Shown here: piece by piece, positions 7,752 through 15,416 of the stretch
Numbering within the stretch: position 1 is the stretch's first letter
Layout of the letters: every line of letters begins with the position of its first letter
Assembly (NCBI GenBank): GCA_018816815.1
Contig: JAHIVD010000019.1
Span: 1 to 40,028, forward strand
Source: Patescibacteria group bacterium
GTDB taxonomy: Bacteria > Patescibacteriota > Microgenomatia > Daviesbacterales > UBA10151
DNA length: 40,028 nt
Reading direction: 5' to 3'
Position numbers and translations under genes: made by a program
Notes under the pieces: model-generated
What the model saw: only the letters and a program-made list of their open reading frames with translations
What the model was told of the DNA's origin: nothing
Databases searched by the model: none

Positions 7752-8519
7752 TTATGTAAACATAAGCGTTTTTATAAATGTTTTTACCGGTCTGATAAAA
7801 TACACTCCAAATACAATCGTTACATAACAAGTAGTAACTGCAAGATATAATATTTTTGACGTTTGAGTATCTATAATCGGCAATAATAAAACAACCGCAA
7901 GAGCTGATAATTGCAGTAAAATCAATTTATTCCCTGAATAAAAGCGCAAAATCGGTCTTGCACTCCACCCTCCATCTTCCATCTCAAATCTTCTTTTTGT
8001 GCAGGCAATCCCAAAAGCAAGAAGGAAAATTGCAAATAATAATAGATAAGGCGCACTGCCTTCAACCAATAAAGCTCCCATAAAAAATCTTAAGGGATGA
8101 GTGGCGGCATTAGTAATAAGTTCCAAATATGGAATTTTTTTAGCAACGAGAGTATAAAACAAATTTAAGACTAAAAAAATAGAATACATCTGCACAATCG
8201 GGGCGCTAAAAAATAACATCCCACTCAGCAACCCAAATGATATTAAAATTGCGGCAAAAATCAACGCAGAGCTTATTCTTATTTTTCCCGCCGGCAACGG
8301 TCTTGTTTTCTTCAGGGGACTTTTTTTATCTGATTCAACGTCAATAATATCATTTAAAGTATAAATCCCTCCGTATAATAAAACATTAAATGATAAATAA
8401 AGAAACAATAATGTTAAAAAAAGCGACGGAGGTATTGCCGGTGCAAAAAGCAAGGCGCCGAGAATCACCATTATAAAAGTAATATGAAACCTGGGCTTGA
8501 TAAGTTTTAGATAATCCAT
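7752..8519 (-). CDS. UbiA-family prenyltransferase, similar to decaprenyl-phosphate phosphoribosyltransferase
   Basis: 255 residues with about eight hydrophobic segments. The Mg-diphosphate-binding motif NDxxDxxxD is intact (N56, D57, D60, D64), followed by 'KTRPLPAGKI'. The second half has 'TKRRFEMED' and 'ILRFYSGNKL', which match the layout of decaprenyl-phosphate phosphoribosyltransferases (Rv3806c type) better than quinone-pathway UbiA. A PAP2 phosphatase lies 4 nt upstream, the same pairing as Rv3806c/Rv3807c, where the product is prenyl-phosphoryl-ribose after dephosphorylation. The enzyme would move phosphoribose onto a lipid carrier at the membrane. Family is clear; the substrate is inferred from motifs and synteny. 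Confidence 0.75.
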   Translation of the reverse strand: MDYLKLIKPRFHITFIMVILGALLFAPAIPPSLFLTLLFLYLSFNVLLYGGIYTLNDIIDVESDKKSPLKKTRPLPAGKIRISSALIFAAILISFGLLSGMLFFSAPIVQMYSIFLVLNLFYTLVAKKIPYLELITNAATHPLRFFMGALLVEGSAPYLLLFAIFLLAFGIACTKRRFEMEDGGWSARPILRFYSGNKLILLQLSALAVVLLLPIIDTQTSKILYLAVTTCYVTIVFGVYFIRPVKTFIKTLMFT

Positions 8520-8523
8520 TTAA

Positions 8524-8985
8524 TTATTTTAAAACCGCCTGAATGATAACGGTTATTATCGCGCCGAATAAAAACCCGCTAACTACATCAATAACGTCGT
8601 GTTTTTTTAAATAAATTCTTGAGTAACCAACGCCAAGGACAAATAACGCGCTAATGAAAATAAATAAAGGGGTAAAATACAATGAACTGACCACGATTGT
8701 AATGGCCATAATTCTTGCGCTGTGAATACTCGGAAAGCTGGCCGCAAGATATTTTTCGTACAAATTTTTATGACCCGTGGCAACGGGTCTGCTTTTATAA
8801 TACGCCAGTTTAATCCCTGCCCCAATAATCTCAACAACTATAAAGATGCTGACCAGTTTTATTAAAAGAGAGTTATGAATTTGAACAAAATAAAACGCAA
8901 CCGGGATATAAAAAACCGGTGTTCCTAATACCGTAAAACAAGAAAAAAATGTCTTTAACCAATCTTTAGAATTAAAATTTCCCAT
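8524..8985 (-). CDS. PAP2-family membrane phosphatase
   Basis: 153 residues, four to five membrane segments. The three PAP2 motifs are present: 'KLAYYKSRP' (K and RP), 'PSIHS' and 'SRIYLKKHDVIDVVSG' (R, H, D), with the catalytic His in the third. The ATG overlaps the stop of the upstream DUF5667 gene (TGATG), and UbiA follows after 4 nt, so the three are one operon. Next to a phosphoribosyl-transferring UbiA its likely job is removing the 5-phosphate of prenyl-phosphoryl-5-phosphoribose; undecaprenyl diphosphate recycling is the alternative. Confidence 0.8.
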   Translation of the reverse strand: MGNFNSKDWLKTFFSCFTVLGTPVFYIPVAFYFVQIHNSLLIKLVSIFIVVEIIGAGIKLAYYKSRPVATGHKNLYEKYLAASFPSIHSARIMAITIVVSSLYFTPLFIFISALFVLGVGYSRIYLKKHDVIDVVSGFLFGAIITVIIQAVLK

Positions 8986-9680
8986 CAGATTCGTCTCATG
9001 CCAGCAGGTATACTACTCTCTCGACATCTCTCCGCTCTTTCCAGATATACCCCTCTTTCAACCTCATTTAACGCGGAGGACGATGCTTCTTTAGCTAAAA
9101 AATTGCAGCCAGATAATTTGGAGACCGACACTTGTTTGGCCGCCGATTCTTCTTTGGCTAAATTAAGCCTATCTATAAGCTCTTGATCCCACTTAGATAA
9201 ACTATTTATTGTTGCCCTGATTGACATCTGTGCTCTTTTGTCAGAAACATTGCTATAAACTGATTGCAAAACACTCATCTGCCCGGTTATATTTTTGCTA
9301 ACCTCTATTGCAAAATCCGGATCTTTTAAATTAGCTCTACCAATAAATTCCTGCAGGTGAAACAGGTACTGATGCAAAGTTGACTCAATCAAATCCTGAC
9401 GGGTATTAACCAAACCTTTAACTTCCCTAATCCGTCTTGTTGAAAATTCAAGCTCACGGACTGCTGCTACTTGAGTAGTGCCTGCAAATTTTAGTTCCAA
9501 GATTTCACGGACTGATTTTAGAAAATAAAAAGGGGAAGCAGGGGTAATTTGAGATTGACCAAGCCCATCTTCTTGAGCAAAAACAGGAGAAATACAGAAA
9601 GGTGTAGAAATATAGAAAATGGAAGGTAAAAGACAAAATATAGCAAGCAAAAGAAAAACCTTAGTAGTAAATTTTCTCAC
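8985..9680 (-). CDS. Secreted DUF5667-type protein
   Basis: 231 residues. A signal peptide (hydrophobic 8-30, 'VFAQE' cleavage region) is followed by the DUF5667 signature 'SPFYFLKSVREILELKF' and a long helical region with regularly spaced charged residues, likely a coiled coil. The domain is common in CPR and Actinobacteria surface proteins and has no known activity. Translation starts at GTG (9680); TAGAAT ends exactly 6 nt upstream, so this is a leaderless GTG start. It heads the operon with the PAP2 and UbiA genes by a 1-nt overlap, which hints at a role at the cell surface alongside a lipid-linked sugar pathway. Confidence 0.75.
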   Translation of the reverse strand: MRKFTTKVFLLLAIFCLLPSIFYISTPFCISPVFAQEDGLGQSQITPASPFYFLKSVREILELKFAGTTQVAAVRELEFSTRRIREVKGLVNTRQDLIESTLHQYLFHLQEFIGRANLKDPDFAIEVSKNITGQMSVLQSVYSNVSDKRAQMSIRATINSLSKWDQELIDRLNLAKEESAAKQVSVSKLSGCNFLAKEASSSALNEVERGVYLERAERCRESSIPAGMRRI

Positions 9681-9684
9681 TACC

Positions 9685-9798
9685 CTATTCTACCACTTCA
9701 GGCTTTCTTCTTCCCACGATCTTCTCAAATTCCTCTGACTCTAGCGGTTTAGGATCAAAACTGGGATTAAAAACTAGTTCAGATTGATCGCAAGCCAT
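9685..9798 (-). pseudogene. Remnant carrying an FtsH-like C-terminal tail
   Basis: A 37-codon frame from ATG 9798 ends in 'PLESEEFEKIVGRRKP', close to the last residues of the ftsH in this window ('TLEGDEFEKIVGKKKS'). The DNA matches as well: a stretch of over 20 nt around 'gatcttctcaaa' is almost identical, with a one-base indel. It lies on the ftsH strand about 600 nt beyond the ftsH stop. The simplest reading is the leftover end of a duplicated or replaced ftsH. It might instead be a small real gene. Confidence 0.5.
9687..9692 (-). promoter_or_regulatory. -10 element of the DUF5667-PAP2-UbiA operon, leaderless spacing
   Basis: TAGAAT on the minus strand with exactly 6 nt to the GTG start. 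It overlaps the stop codon of the FtsH-like remnant upstream. No clear -35. Confidence 0.45.
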
Positions 9799-9845
9799 CC
9801 TCCATAGAATCAAATAGGGCTTTCCCTCTACTACTCAAAAATTGG

Positions 9846-9851
9846 TATAAT
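9846..9851 (+). promoter_or_regulatory. -10 element, leaderless spacing
   Basis: A perfect TATAAT with exactly 6 nt to the ATG at 9858. No good -35 box. Confidence 0.5.
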
Positions 9852-9857
9852 AGTTTT

Positions 9858-10055
9858 ATGGAAACTCAGGATCTATTTAGGGAATGTGAAAAAGAAACTT
9901 CTCCTCCTGATCGTTATTGGCTTGCAGATTATATTGACTCGCAAAACATAAGACTTAGGACAGATGATCCTTATTACGCTTATCTTAGCGTCCCCGGATG
10001 CATCTATGAAGCTCTTCATGATGCAGCAATCGGAGCAGCCAGCAACCGATGCTGA
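9858..10055 (+). CDS. Small hypothetical protein, possibly the 5' part of a frameshifted gene
   Basis: 65 residues, acidic, without membrane segments or recognised motifs. The consensus TATAAT 6 nt before the ATG supports expression. The downstream frame (10018-10293) overlaps it by 38 nt in the +1 frame and continues as a soluble helical protein, so the two may once have been one gene of about 145 codons. The last residues here ('AIGAASNRC') look like out-of-frame sequence. Confidence 0.5.
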   Translation: METQDLFRECEKETSPPDRYWLADYIDSQNIRLRTDDPYYAYLSVPGCIYEALHDAAIGAASNRC

Positions 10056-10293
10056 AAAAGCCACTAGACTTTCTGATCTAGCCCGTATTCTTGCATACTT
10101 AACCTCTCATCTTATGACCGACCCGGAGCAACGCCACTTAAAACAGCGGGCAGAAAATAATATTGCTCCCTACGCTAAACAAGAAATTGAAATTACAGAT
10201 GAAACACGAAAAGACCTGCATTGGATTTTTGATACATTTGAGTTAGACCTAAAGCTCTTGCTTCCGGAAACTAAAAAAATATCAACGCCATGA
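10018..10293 (+). CDS. Small hypothetical helical protein, overlapping the preceding frame
   Basis: 91 residues from ATG 10018; other in-frame ATGs at 10006 and 9964 are possible, and 10018 is preferred because it limits the overlap. Charged and helical ('KATRLSDLARILAYLTSHL', 'TRKDLHWIFDTFELDLKLLL'), no family recognised. No Shine-Dalgarno sequence or promoter of its own, so it depends on the frame upstream by coupling or by a frameshift. It converges on ftsH, whose stop codon is 43 nt away on the other strand. Confidence 0.5.
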   Translation: MMQQSEQPATDAEKATRLSDLARILAYLTSHLMTDPEQRHLKQRAENNIAPYAKQEIEITDETRKDLHWIFDTFELDLKLLLPETKKISTP

Positions 10294-10336
10294 CAGAAAA
10301 ACCTTATAGATTAAACTCCTAAGTTGCACTTTTACG

Positions 10337-13300
10337 CTAAACGCTCTTTTTCTTCCCGACGATCTTCTCAAACTCATCCCCTTCCAGGGTTTCTTTTTCT
10401 AAAAGTGCTTTAGCAACAGCGTCCAGCTTGACTCTGTGTTTTCTTAAGATATCCTGAGCCGCCTTAAAACAACTATCTGTGATTTTTCTGACTTCGCAGT
10501 CAACTGCATTGTGCAGTTTTGGCGAAAGATCTACCCCTTCTTTCATTCCCCTCCAGATCCCAAACACTGGTCTGGGATTAACATTAATTGGACCTAAACT
10601 GGACATACCATACTCTGTCACCATGTGTCTGGCTATGTTTGTTGCTATTTCAATATCAGATGCTGCACCTGTTGAAATGTCTTTGAATGTCAGCTCCTCT
10701 GCTGCTTGTCCGCCCAAAGCAGCTGTAATCTGTTCTAATAGCCTGGACTTGCTTTCATTAGACCGGTCCTGTGTTGGAGGAAAAAGGGTGTGTCCGCCGG
10801 ATAAACCCCTGGAAATAATCGAAATCCGGTGAAGCGGATCAACTTTTTTAAGAAAATGTCCGACAATTGCATGACCTGCCTCATGATAGGCTGCCAGGTT
10901 TCTATCTTGCTCTGACTGCATCCTTTTCCGCTGTGGTCCTAATTTTTCCTTTGTAGCAGCCTCTTCCAAATCGTGATTATCAATAGCAGTTTTATCCTCT
11001 CTTGCTGCCAAAATTGCTGCTTCATTTAGCATGTTTGCCAAATCAGCACCGGAAAACCCAACAGTTCGTCTGGCTAACTTTCCCGGATCAACATTTTTGG
11101 TAAAAGGCTTACCCTTCATATGCAGTTCAATAATAGCTTTCCGCTCCTGCAGGTCAGGCATACTTACAACAACACGTCTATCAAACCTGCCTGGCCTTAT
11201 AAGTGCTGCATCCAAGAGATCAGGGCGGTTGGTAGCTGCGAGAATTATGACCCGTTCATTAGGAGTAAACCCATCCATTTCTACCAATATCTGGTTTAAA
11301 GTTTGCTCTCTTTCGTCGTGGCCTCCGGAAAATCCCATACCGCGCTGGCGGCCGATTGATTCAATTTCGTCAATAAAAATAATAGACGGAGAATTTTTCT
11401 TAGCTTGTGCAAACATATCACGAACCCTACTATTATGAAGCAGGACTGGTTTTTCTCCTCCAAAAAAAGCCTCATTTTCTACTCCACATAAATCATAAAC
11501 AAAACCATGATACTTTTTCTTAGTAACCTTTTTAACAATTGCTCTTTTAAATTGATTAGGATATTTTGCCTGAGGCAAAAATGGATTAGAAGTTTTACCG
11601 ATAATCAGTGTCCAAAATTCACCATCCGGCAATGGTCTATCCAAAATAATCCTTCCGCCTTTGATCCTTTCATGTTTAATACCTACTTTAATACCATGCA
11701 TTGAACAAAGCCATGCCAATTCTTTGATAAGTTGATGGCTGACTGAAGACATACAGAGTTTACCTGATTTGGTAATATAACCATCACCCCTGGAATAACC
11801 TTCCAGGAAAGCCAGAAAGTACTTTTTGGGTAACAGCCATAAAATCTCCGGTATATGCTTATTATGAGAACCATTACCGCAGAATCTAGCAAAAAACCTG
11901 CCTAAATGGTGAGAATAATAGTTAATTTTTACGCTGTGATCTTTTCTTTCTAAAACTACAGGTTTCACACCAAAAACATCCTCCATTAAATCAATACAAT
12001 CCCCGTAAACTGCTGGTTCGTGTGAACCAAAGGTGAATTCTAAACTACCAGTACCCCTACCTTCAGCAGTGTAAAACCCGAACAATTTCATCAGTTTGCA
12101 GGTTACTGATACTTGATCCGGCAGATTAAGTTTAACTAGCTTCTTTGAAAGGACTTGTGGAAAATGCACGCCTTTTTGCCAATTTAGGACTGTAGTTTGA
12201 CAAACCCCTGTTTCTGAAGCTAACCGGTAAGAGGACGATTTATCTGGATTTTGTAATACAAACTGATGCAAATACTGAATGCTTTCATCGTCTTCCCAGA
12301 AATCTAGAGTAATTTTAGAAGTTTCTTCAAATAAATGAGTTTTTATTCTATGAATGGTTTTTTTAACTACATCATCCCAGTGTTTTACATTTAACGGTAA
12401 CTCTACTAATAAATCTCCTTTTTTAAGTTCGCTTGCTTTTTTAGGCATAATCCCACCATGAGTTCTGACAAAAACAGAATGATCACCTGTTGTTTGTAGT
12501 TTACCCCCTAAATATTCAATATGATAAATTTCCGGAACTTTATGTCTGTAAACTGCTTCTACATCTTTCCAGGCGCTTGATTTAAACACTAATTGCTTAC
12601 CTTTGGTGCCCCGGAAACCATTTTGTTCTTTATCAAAACCTAAAGTTTGAATTCCCTCTGTTTTTTTAACTACACTGTGTTCATTTCCTGTGTAGAACCG
12701 ATCCACAAAATCTTTTATAGGAATTAATCCTATACCATCTTTGTCTTTAATTAAAATAGGTGTATCTCCTGTTACAGAAGCACCTACGCCTACTAACATT
12801 TCCATAAATTCAGATCCTGCTATAGAGTAAAAGGGTACGCCAGCCTCCCCTGCCACGGCTCGTGAAATTAAAGTTTTTCCGGTTCCAGCAGGGCCTACCA
12901 ATAACACCCCTTTGGGAATTCTGGCACCTAAGGCTTTAAATTTTTCCGGAGTTTTTAGAAATTCCACTATCTCAGACAGTTCTTTTTTGGCCTCCTCAGC
13001 TCCTGCCACATCTGTAAATTTGATCTGAGGAGCATCTTTGGAAAAAAGTTTGGCTTTACTTTGGGCAAAAGAAAAAACACCCTGTCCTGCATCACGGGCA
13101 TTCTTAAATAAAAAAACCATTAAACCTACCAGAATCAATATTGGCAAAACCGCAGATAAAATCCCGATCCAGGCTTGCTGAACAGATAAGTCCTTTATTT
13201 CAATAGTAACGGATTTTGGATCAACACCACTTGACTCGAAAATCTTATATATTGACTCACCCTCCTCCTTATGAGAAGTAAGCTTCTTGTCTGAATCTTT

Positions 13301-13552
13301 TACTTCTGCTGTTACCTTATCCCCTTCTATAGAGATTTTTGTCAATTTGTTGTCTTTAACATCAGAAACAATCTGAGAAATTGGCACTTCACTGCTATCA
13401 TCAGTTTTAGGCCCGCCGGAAACCTGATAAAAGAAAATAAGTGCAGCCAAAGCAATTAAGGTATAAACAGCTAAGCCTTTAAAAACTGCTAAAAGCTTTT
13501 TCTTATTTAAGAATTTTTTATTAAAACCGACTCTCTTTCTGCTGTTTGCCAT
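10337..13552 (-). CDS. ftsH: ATP-dependent zinc metalloprotease FtsH interrupted by an intein
   Basis: 1071 residues; without the intein (259-707) the mature protein would be 622, the normal FtsH size. TM1 about 23-43, extracytoplasmic domain, TM2 about 127-148, AAA module with Walker A G220-T227 ('GPAGTGKT', Ala where Pro is usual), Walker B 'IIFIDE' (724-729), second region of homology 'ATNRPDLLDAALIRPGRFDR' and the zinc site HEAGH (890-894). FtsH is a hexameric membrane protease that unfolds and degrades membrane and regulatory proteins. The pore loop reads 'EMLVGVGA', Leu where many FtsH have Phe. The gene has a TATAAT 13 nt upstream and no neighbour in its operon. Function needs protein splicing, because the insertion splits the AAA module between pore loop and Walker B. 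Confidence 0.95.
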   Translation of the reverse strand: MANSRKRVGFNKKFLNKKKLLAVFKGLAVYTLIALAALIFFYQVSGGPKTDDSSEVPISQIVSDVKDNKLTKISIEGDKVTAEVKDSDKKLTSHKEEGESIYKIFESSGVDPKSVTIEIKDLSVQQAWIGILSAVLPILILVGLMVFLFKNARDAGQGVFSFAQSKAKLFSKDAPQIKFTDVAGAEEAKKELSEIVEFLKTPEKFKALGARIPKGVLLVGPAGTGKTLISRAVAGEAGVPFYSIAGSEFMEMLVGVGASVTGDTPILIKDKDGIGLIPIKDFVDRFYTGNEHSVVKKTEGIQTLGFDKEQNGFRGTKGKQLVFKSSAWKDVEAVYRHKVPEIYHIEYLGGKLQTTGDHSVFVRTHGGIMPKKASELKKGDLLVELPLNVKHWDDVVKKTIHRIKTHLFEETSKITLDFWEDDESIQYLHQFVLQNPDKSSSYRLASETGVCQTTVLNWQKGVHFPQVLSKKLVKLNLPDQVSVTCKLMKLFGFYTAEGRGTGSLEFTFGSHEPAVYGDCIDLMEDVFGVKPVVLERKDHSVKINYYSHHLGRFFARFCGNGSHNKHIPEILWLLPKKYFLAFLEGYSRGDGYITKSGKLCMSSVSHQLIKELAWLCSMHGIKVGIKHERIKGGRIILDRPLPDGEFWTLIIGKTSNPFLPQAKYPNQFKRAIVKKVTKKKYHGFVYDLCGVENEAFFGGEKPVLLHNSRVRDMFAQAKKNSPSIIFIDEIESIGRQRGMGFSGGHDEREQTLNQILVEMDGFTPNERVIILAATNRPDLLDAALIRPGRFDRRVVVSMPDLQERKAIIELHMKGKPFTKNVDPGKLARRTVGFSGADLANMLNEAAILAAREDKTAIDNHDLEEAATKEKLGPQRKRMQSEQDRNLAAYHEAGHAIVGHFLKKVDPLHRISIISRGLSGGHTLFPPTQDRSNESKSRLLEQITAALGGQAAEELTFKDISTGAASDIEIATNIARHMVTEYGMSSLGPINVNPRPVFGIWRGMKEGVDLSPKLHNAVDCEVRKITDSCFKAAQDILRKHRVKLDAVAKALLEKETLEGDEFEKIVGKKKSV
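11432..12778 (-). other. Intein with LAGLIDADG homing endonuclease inside FtsH
   Basis: 449 residues, from Ser259 to Asn707, followed by Ser708 as +1 residue; the flanking sequence rejoins as 'VGVGA-SRVRDMF', the standard FtsH motif. Splicing blocks: A 'SVTGDTPIL', B 'TTGDHSVFV' with TxxH (T355, H358), F 'YDLCGVENEAFF', G 'VLLHN' with penultimate His. All catalytic residues are in place, so splicing should work. The endonuclease has two LAGLIDADG-like helices: 'LFGFYTAEGRG' (490-500) and 'FLEGYSRGDG' (582-591), with acidic residues kept. Residues about 442-466 ('RLASETGVCQTTVLNWQKG') look like a helix-turn-helix DNA-binding element between splicing and endonuclease parts. Confidence 0.93.
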
Positions 13553-13565
13553 AAGTAAGAGGGAA

Positions 13566-13571
13566 ATTATA
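13566..13571 (-). promoter_or_regulatory. -10 element of ftsH
   Basis: TATAAT on the minus strand, 13 nt before the ATG. This predicts a leader of about 6 nt, too short for a Shine-Dalgarno sequence; none is visible. Confidence 0.45.
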
Positions 13572-13740
13572 TCATTGCTAGCTTCAAATTGCTACTTGCT
13601 AAGATTACCATATTAATTAACTTAAATGAACTTAAATCCTTAAAAAAATCTTAAAAACAGGAATTTTGTAAGTAAAAAATTGATAATTAAATAGTGTTAG
13701 TGTCGGGCGTTTAGTAAAACCTTTCTTTACTTAAAATAAT

Positions 13741-14781
13741 CTAAAAATAGTCTATTTTCATTGCCTTTTTAACTTCTGCTAAAGTTTTCTGAGCCTCAAT
13801 GCGGGCTTTCTCAGTTCCCTTTTTTAAAATCTTCTCTACCAGCTCTGGTTTTTTTTCATACTCTGCTCTTTTTTCCCTGATAGGATCCAGGAAATTATTC
13901 AAAACCCGGGCCAAATACTTTTTTACCTCAATATCACCTACCTGGCCCTTTGTATATTGATCTTTATATCTTGCTATTTGACTGCTATCAGCTTCAGCAC
14001 CAAAAGCATCCAAATATGTAAACACCGGATTTCCTTCCACTGTTCCAGGATCAGTTGAGTGAATTCTTTTAGGATCTGTATACATACTCATAACTTTTTT
14101 TTCTACATCCTTAGCAGAATCTGATAGATTTATAACATTACCGGCAGATTTACTCATCTTGACTGCCCCGTCCGTACCAGGCAAAGTAGGAATTTCTCCA
14201 ATTAAAGGTTTTGGTTCGGGAAAAACAACCTCATATGTTCTATTAAAATCCCTGGCTATTTCTCTTGTAACTTCTATATGAGACTCTTGATCCTTGCCCA
14301 CAGGCACCAGATCTCCTTTTACCATCAAAATATCTGCTGCCTGGAGTACTGGATAACCAAGCAAGCCATATGAAGGAATTTGAATATCAGCATCCCTCAT
14401 GACATCTTTTAGAGTTGGCATACGCTGAAGTCTGGGAATTGTTGTCAAGTTCCCAAAAATAACAGCCAACTGTGTAACTTCAGGTATTTGGGATTGTATA
14501 TAAATTGTGGATTTTTGAGGATCAATCCCTACTGATAAATAATCTAGTGTCATTTGGTGAATATTGTTTTTTAAATCAGCTGTTTTCTCTGGCTTAGTAG
14601 TTAAAGTATGTAAATCTGCAATTATAAAATAACATTCATATTCATCCTGTAGCTTTACTCTATTAGCATGTGAGCCTACATAATGACCCAAATGCAACTT
14701 ACCTGTTGGCCTATCTCCTGTGAGGATACGCTTCTTAGTATTCTTACTCTGAGTTTGTTGAAGAATTGGTTTCTGCTTCAT
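13741..14781 (-). CDS. trpS: Tryptophanyl-tRNA synthetase
   Basis: 346 residues, normal for bacterial TrpRS. The class I signature is 'GKLHLGHYVG' (27-36, HIGH equivalent) and 'KMSKS' (208-212); 'TGDRPTG' before the first motif and 'GYPVLQAADIL' are TrpRS-specific. It charges tRNA-Trp in the cytoplasm. A short N-terminal extension (1-17) is Gln/Lys-rich. TAAACT lies 7 nt before the ATG, near the leaderless spacing. It follows ftsH on the same strand but 189 nt separate them. Confidence 0.95.
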   Translation of the reverse strand: MKQKPILQQTQSKNTKKRILTGDRPTGKLHLGHYVGSHANRVKLQDEYECYFIIADLHTLTTKPEKTADLKNNIHQMTLDYLSVGIDPQKSTIYIQSQIPEVTQLAVIFGNLTTIPRLQRMPTLKDVMRDADIQIPSYGLLGYPVLQAADILMVKGDLVPVGKDQESHIEVTREIARDFNRTYEVVFPEPKPLIGEIPTLPGTDGAVKMSKSAGNVINLSDSAKDVEKKVMSMYTDPKRIHSTDPGTVEGNPVFTYLDAFGAEADSSQIARYKDQYTKGQVGDIEVKKYLARVLNNFLDPIREKRAEYEKKPELVEKILKKGTEKARIEAQKTLAEVKKAMKIDYF

Positions 14782-14969
14782 GCTTTCTAGTTTATCATAA
14801 AATTCCCATCAAAGAAATTTTTTATTGTCTCGAAAACGCCCAAGTTTTAGTGCCAGATGTTAAAGAAGGTCTGAACTTTTAAATATAAACAAAATCTCAA
14901 TTTTTAAATTAGACTCACCTCTAAAAAAGATGTGCGAAAATTGATTAAACAAAAGTTTAGATACCTGGC

Positions 14970-15380
14970 AAGGTATTTTTAAAGAAAGTATTGAATTGAA
15001 AGGAAGGATTGCTAAAAACTGAAGCTTCTAGATTACTGGGATGTAAAGAGTTAGGTAAGAAATTTTGCCTAGCAGATTAAATTCAATGGGGAATTTAAAC
15101 ATTCTGTAATTGGAGCGGAAGGAAAAACTTATACCTAGACATATCAGCCATCTAAGACAAAAGGTGACCCTCAAACAGAAGCTACAACAACTTTTAACCA
15201 TTACCCTAGAAGATATGTTACACAGATTCCTACCATATCCTTGTTTGGCATTAGGTATAAAATACCAACAAACTACATAGATTGCAGGATTCGGGTTTAC
15301 ATAAGAGGTAATAAGGTCTTGCTTAAAAACATGAATAAAAATTTTACAAATTCGTACTGAAGGTTTAACTACTACTTCAG
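14970..15380 (+). pseudogene. Decayed coding sequence, probably an insertion-sequence transposase remnant
   Basis: The 622-nt gap between trpS and the aspartokinase gene has no open frame. On the plus strand, around 14990-15075, two frames joined by a one-base shift read 'IELKGRIAKN' and 'EASRLLGCKELGKKF'. These align with the HTH part of the better-preserved remnant at 21287 ('LIKDRINRKEAGELLECSDKT'). The rest is too decayed to follow. The assignment rests on this short similarity only. Confidence 0.35.
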
Positions 15381-15385
15381 TTTAA

Positions 15386-15416
15386 AGACAGCCAAATTAG
15401 AGATTATTTGCTGTCT
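15386..15416 (-). terminator. Terminator of the aspartokinase transcript
   Basis: On the minus strand AGACAGC pairs with GCTGTCT (7 bp, extended by AAAT/ATTT past one bulge), followed by TTTAAA. The stem includes the aspartokinase stop codon. Confidence 0.55.

Noticed and set aside
10337..13552. FtsH gene fusion with an unrelated domain
   Set aside because: The inserted part starts and ends with intein splicing residues, and the flanks rejoin as uninterrupted FtsH.
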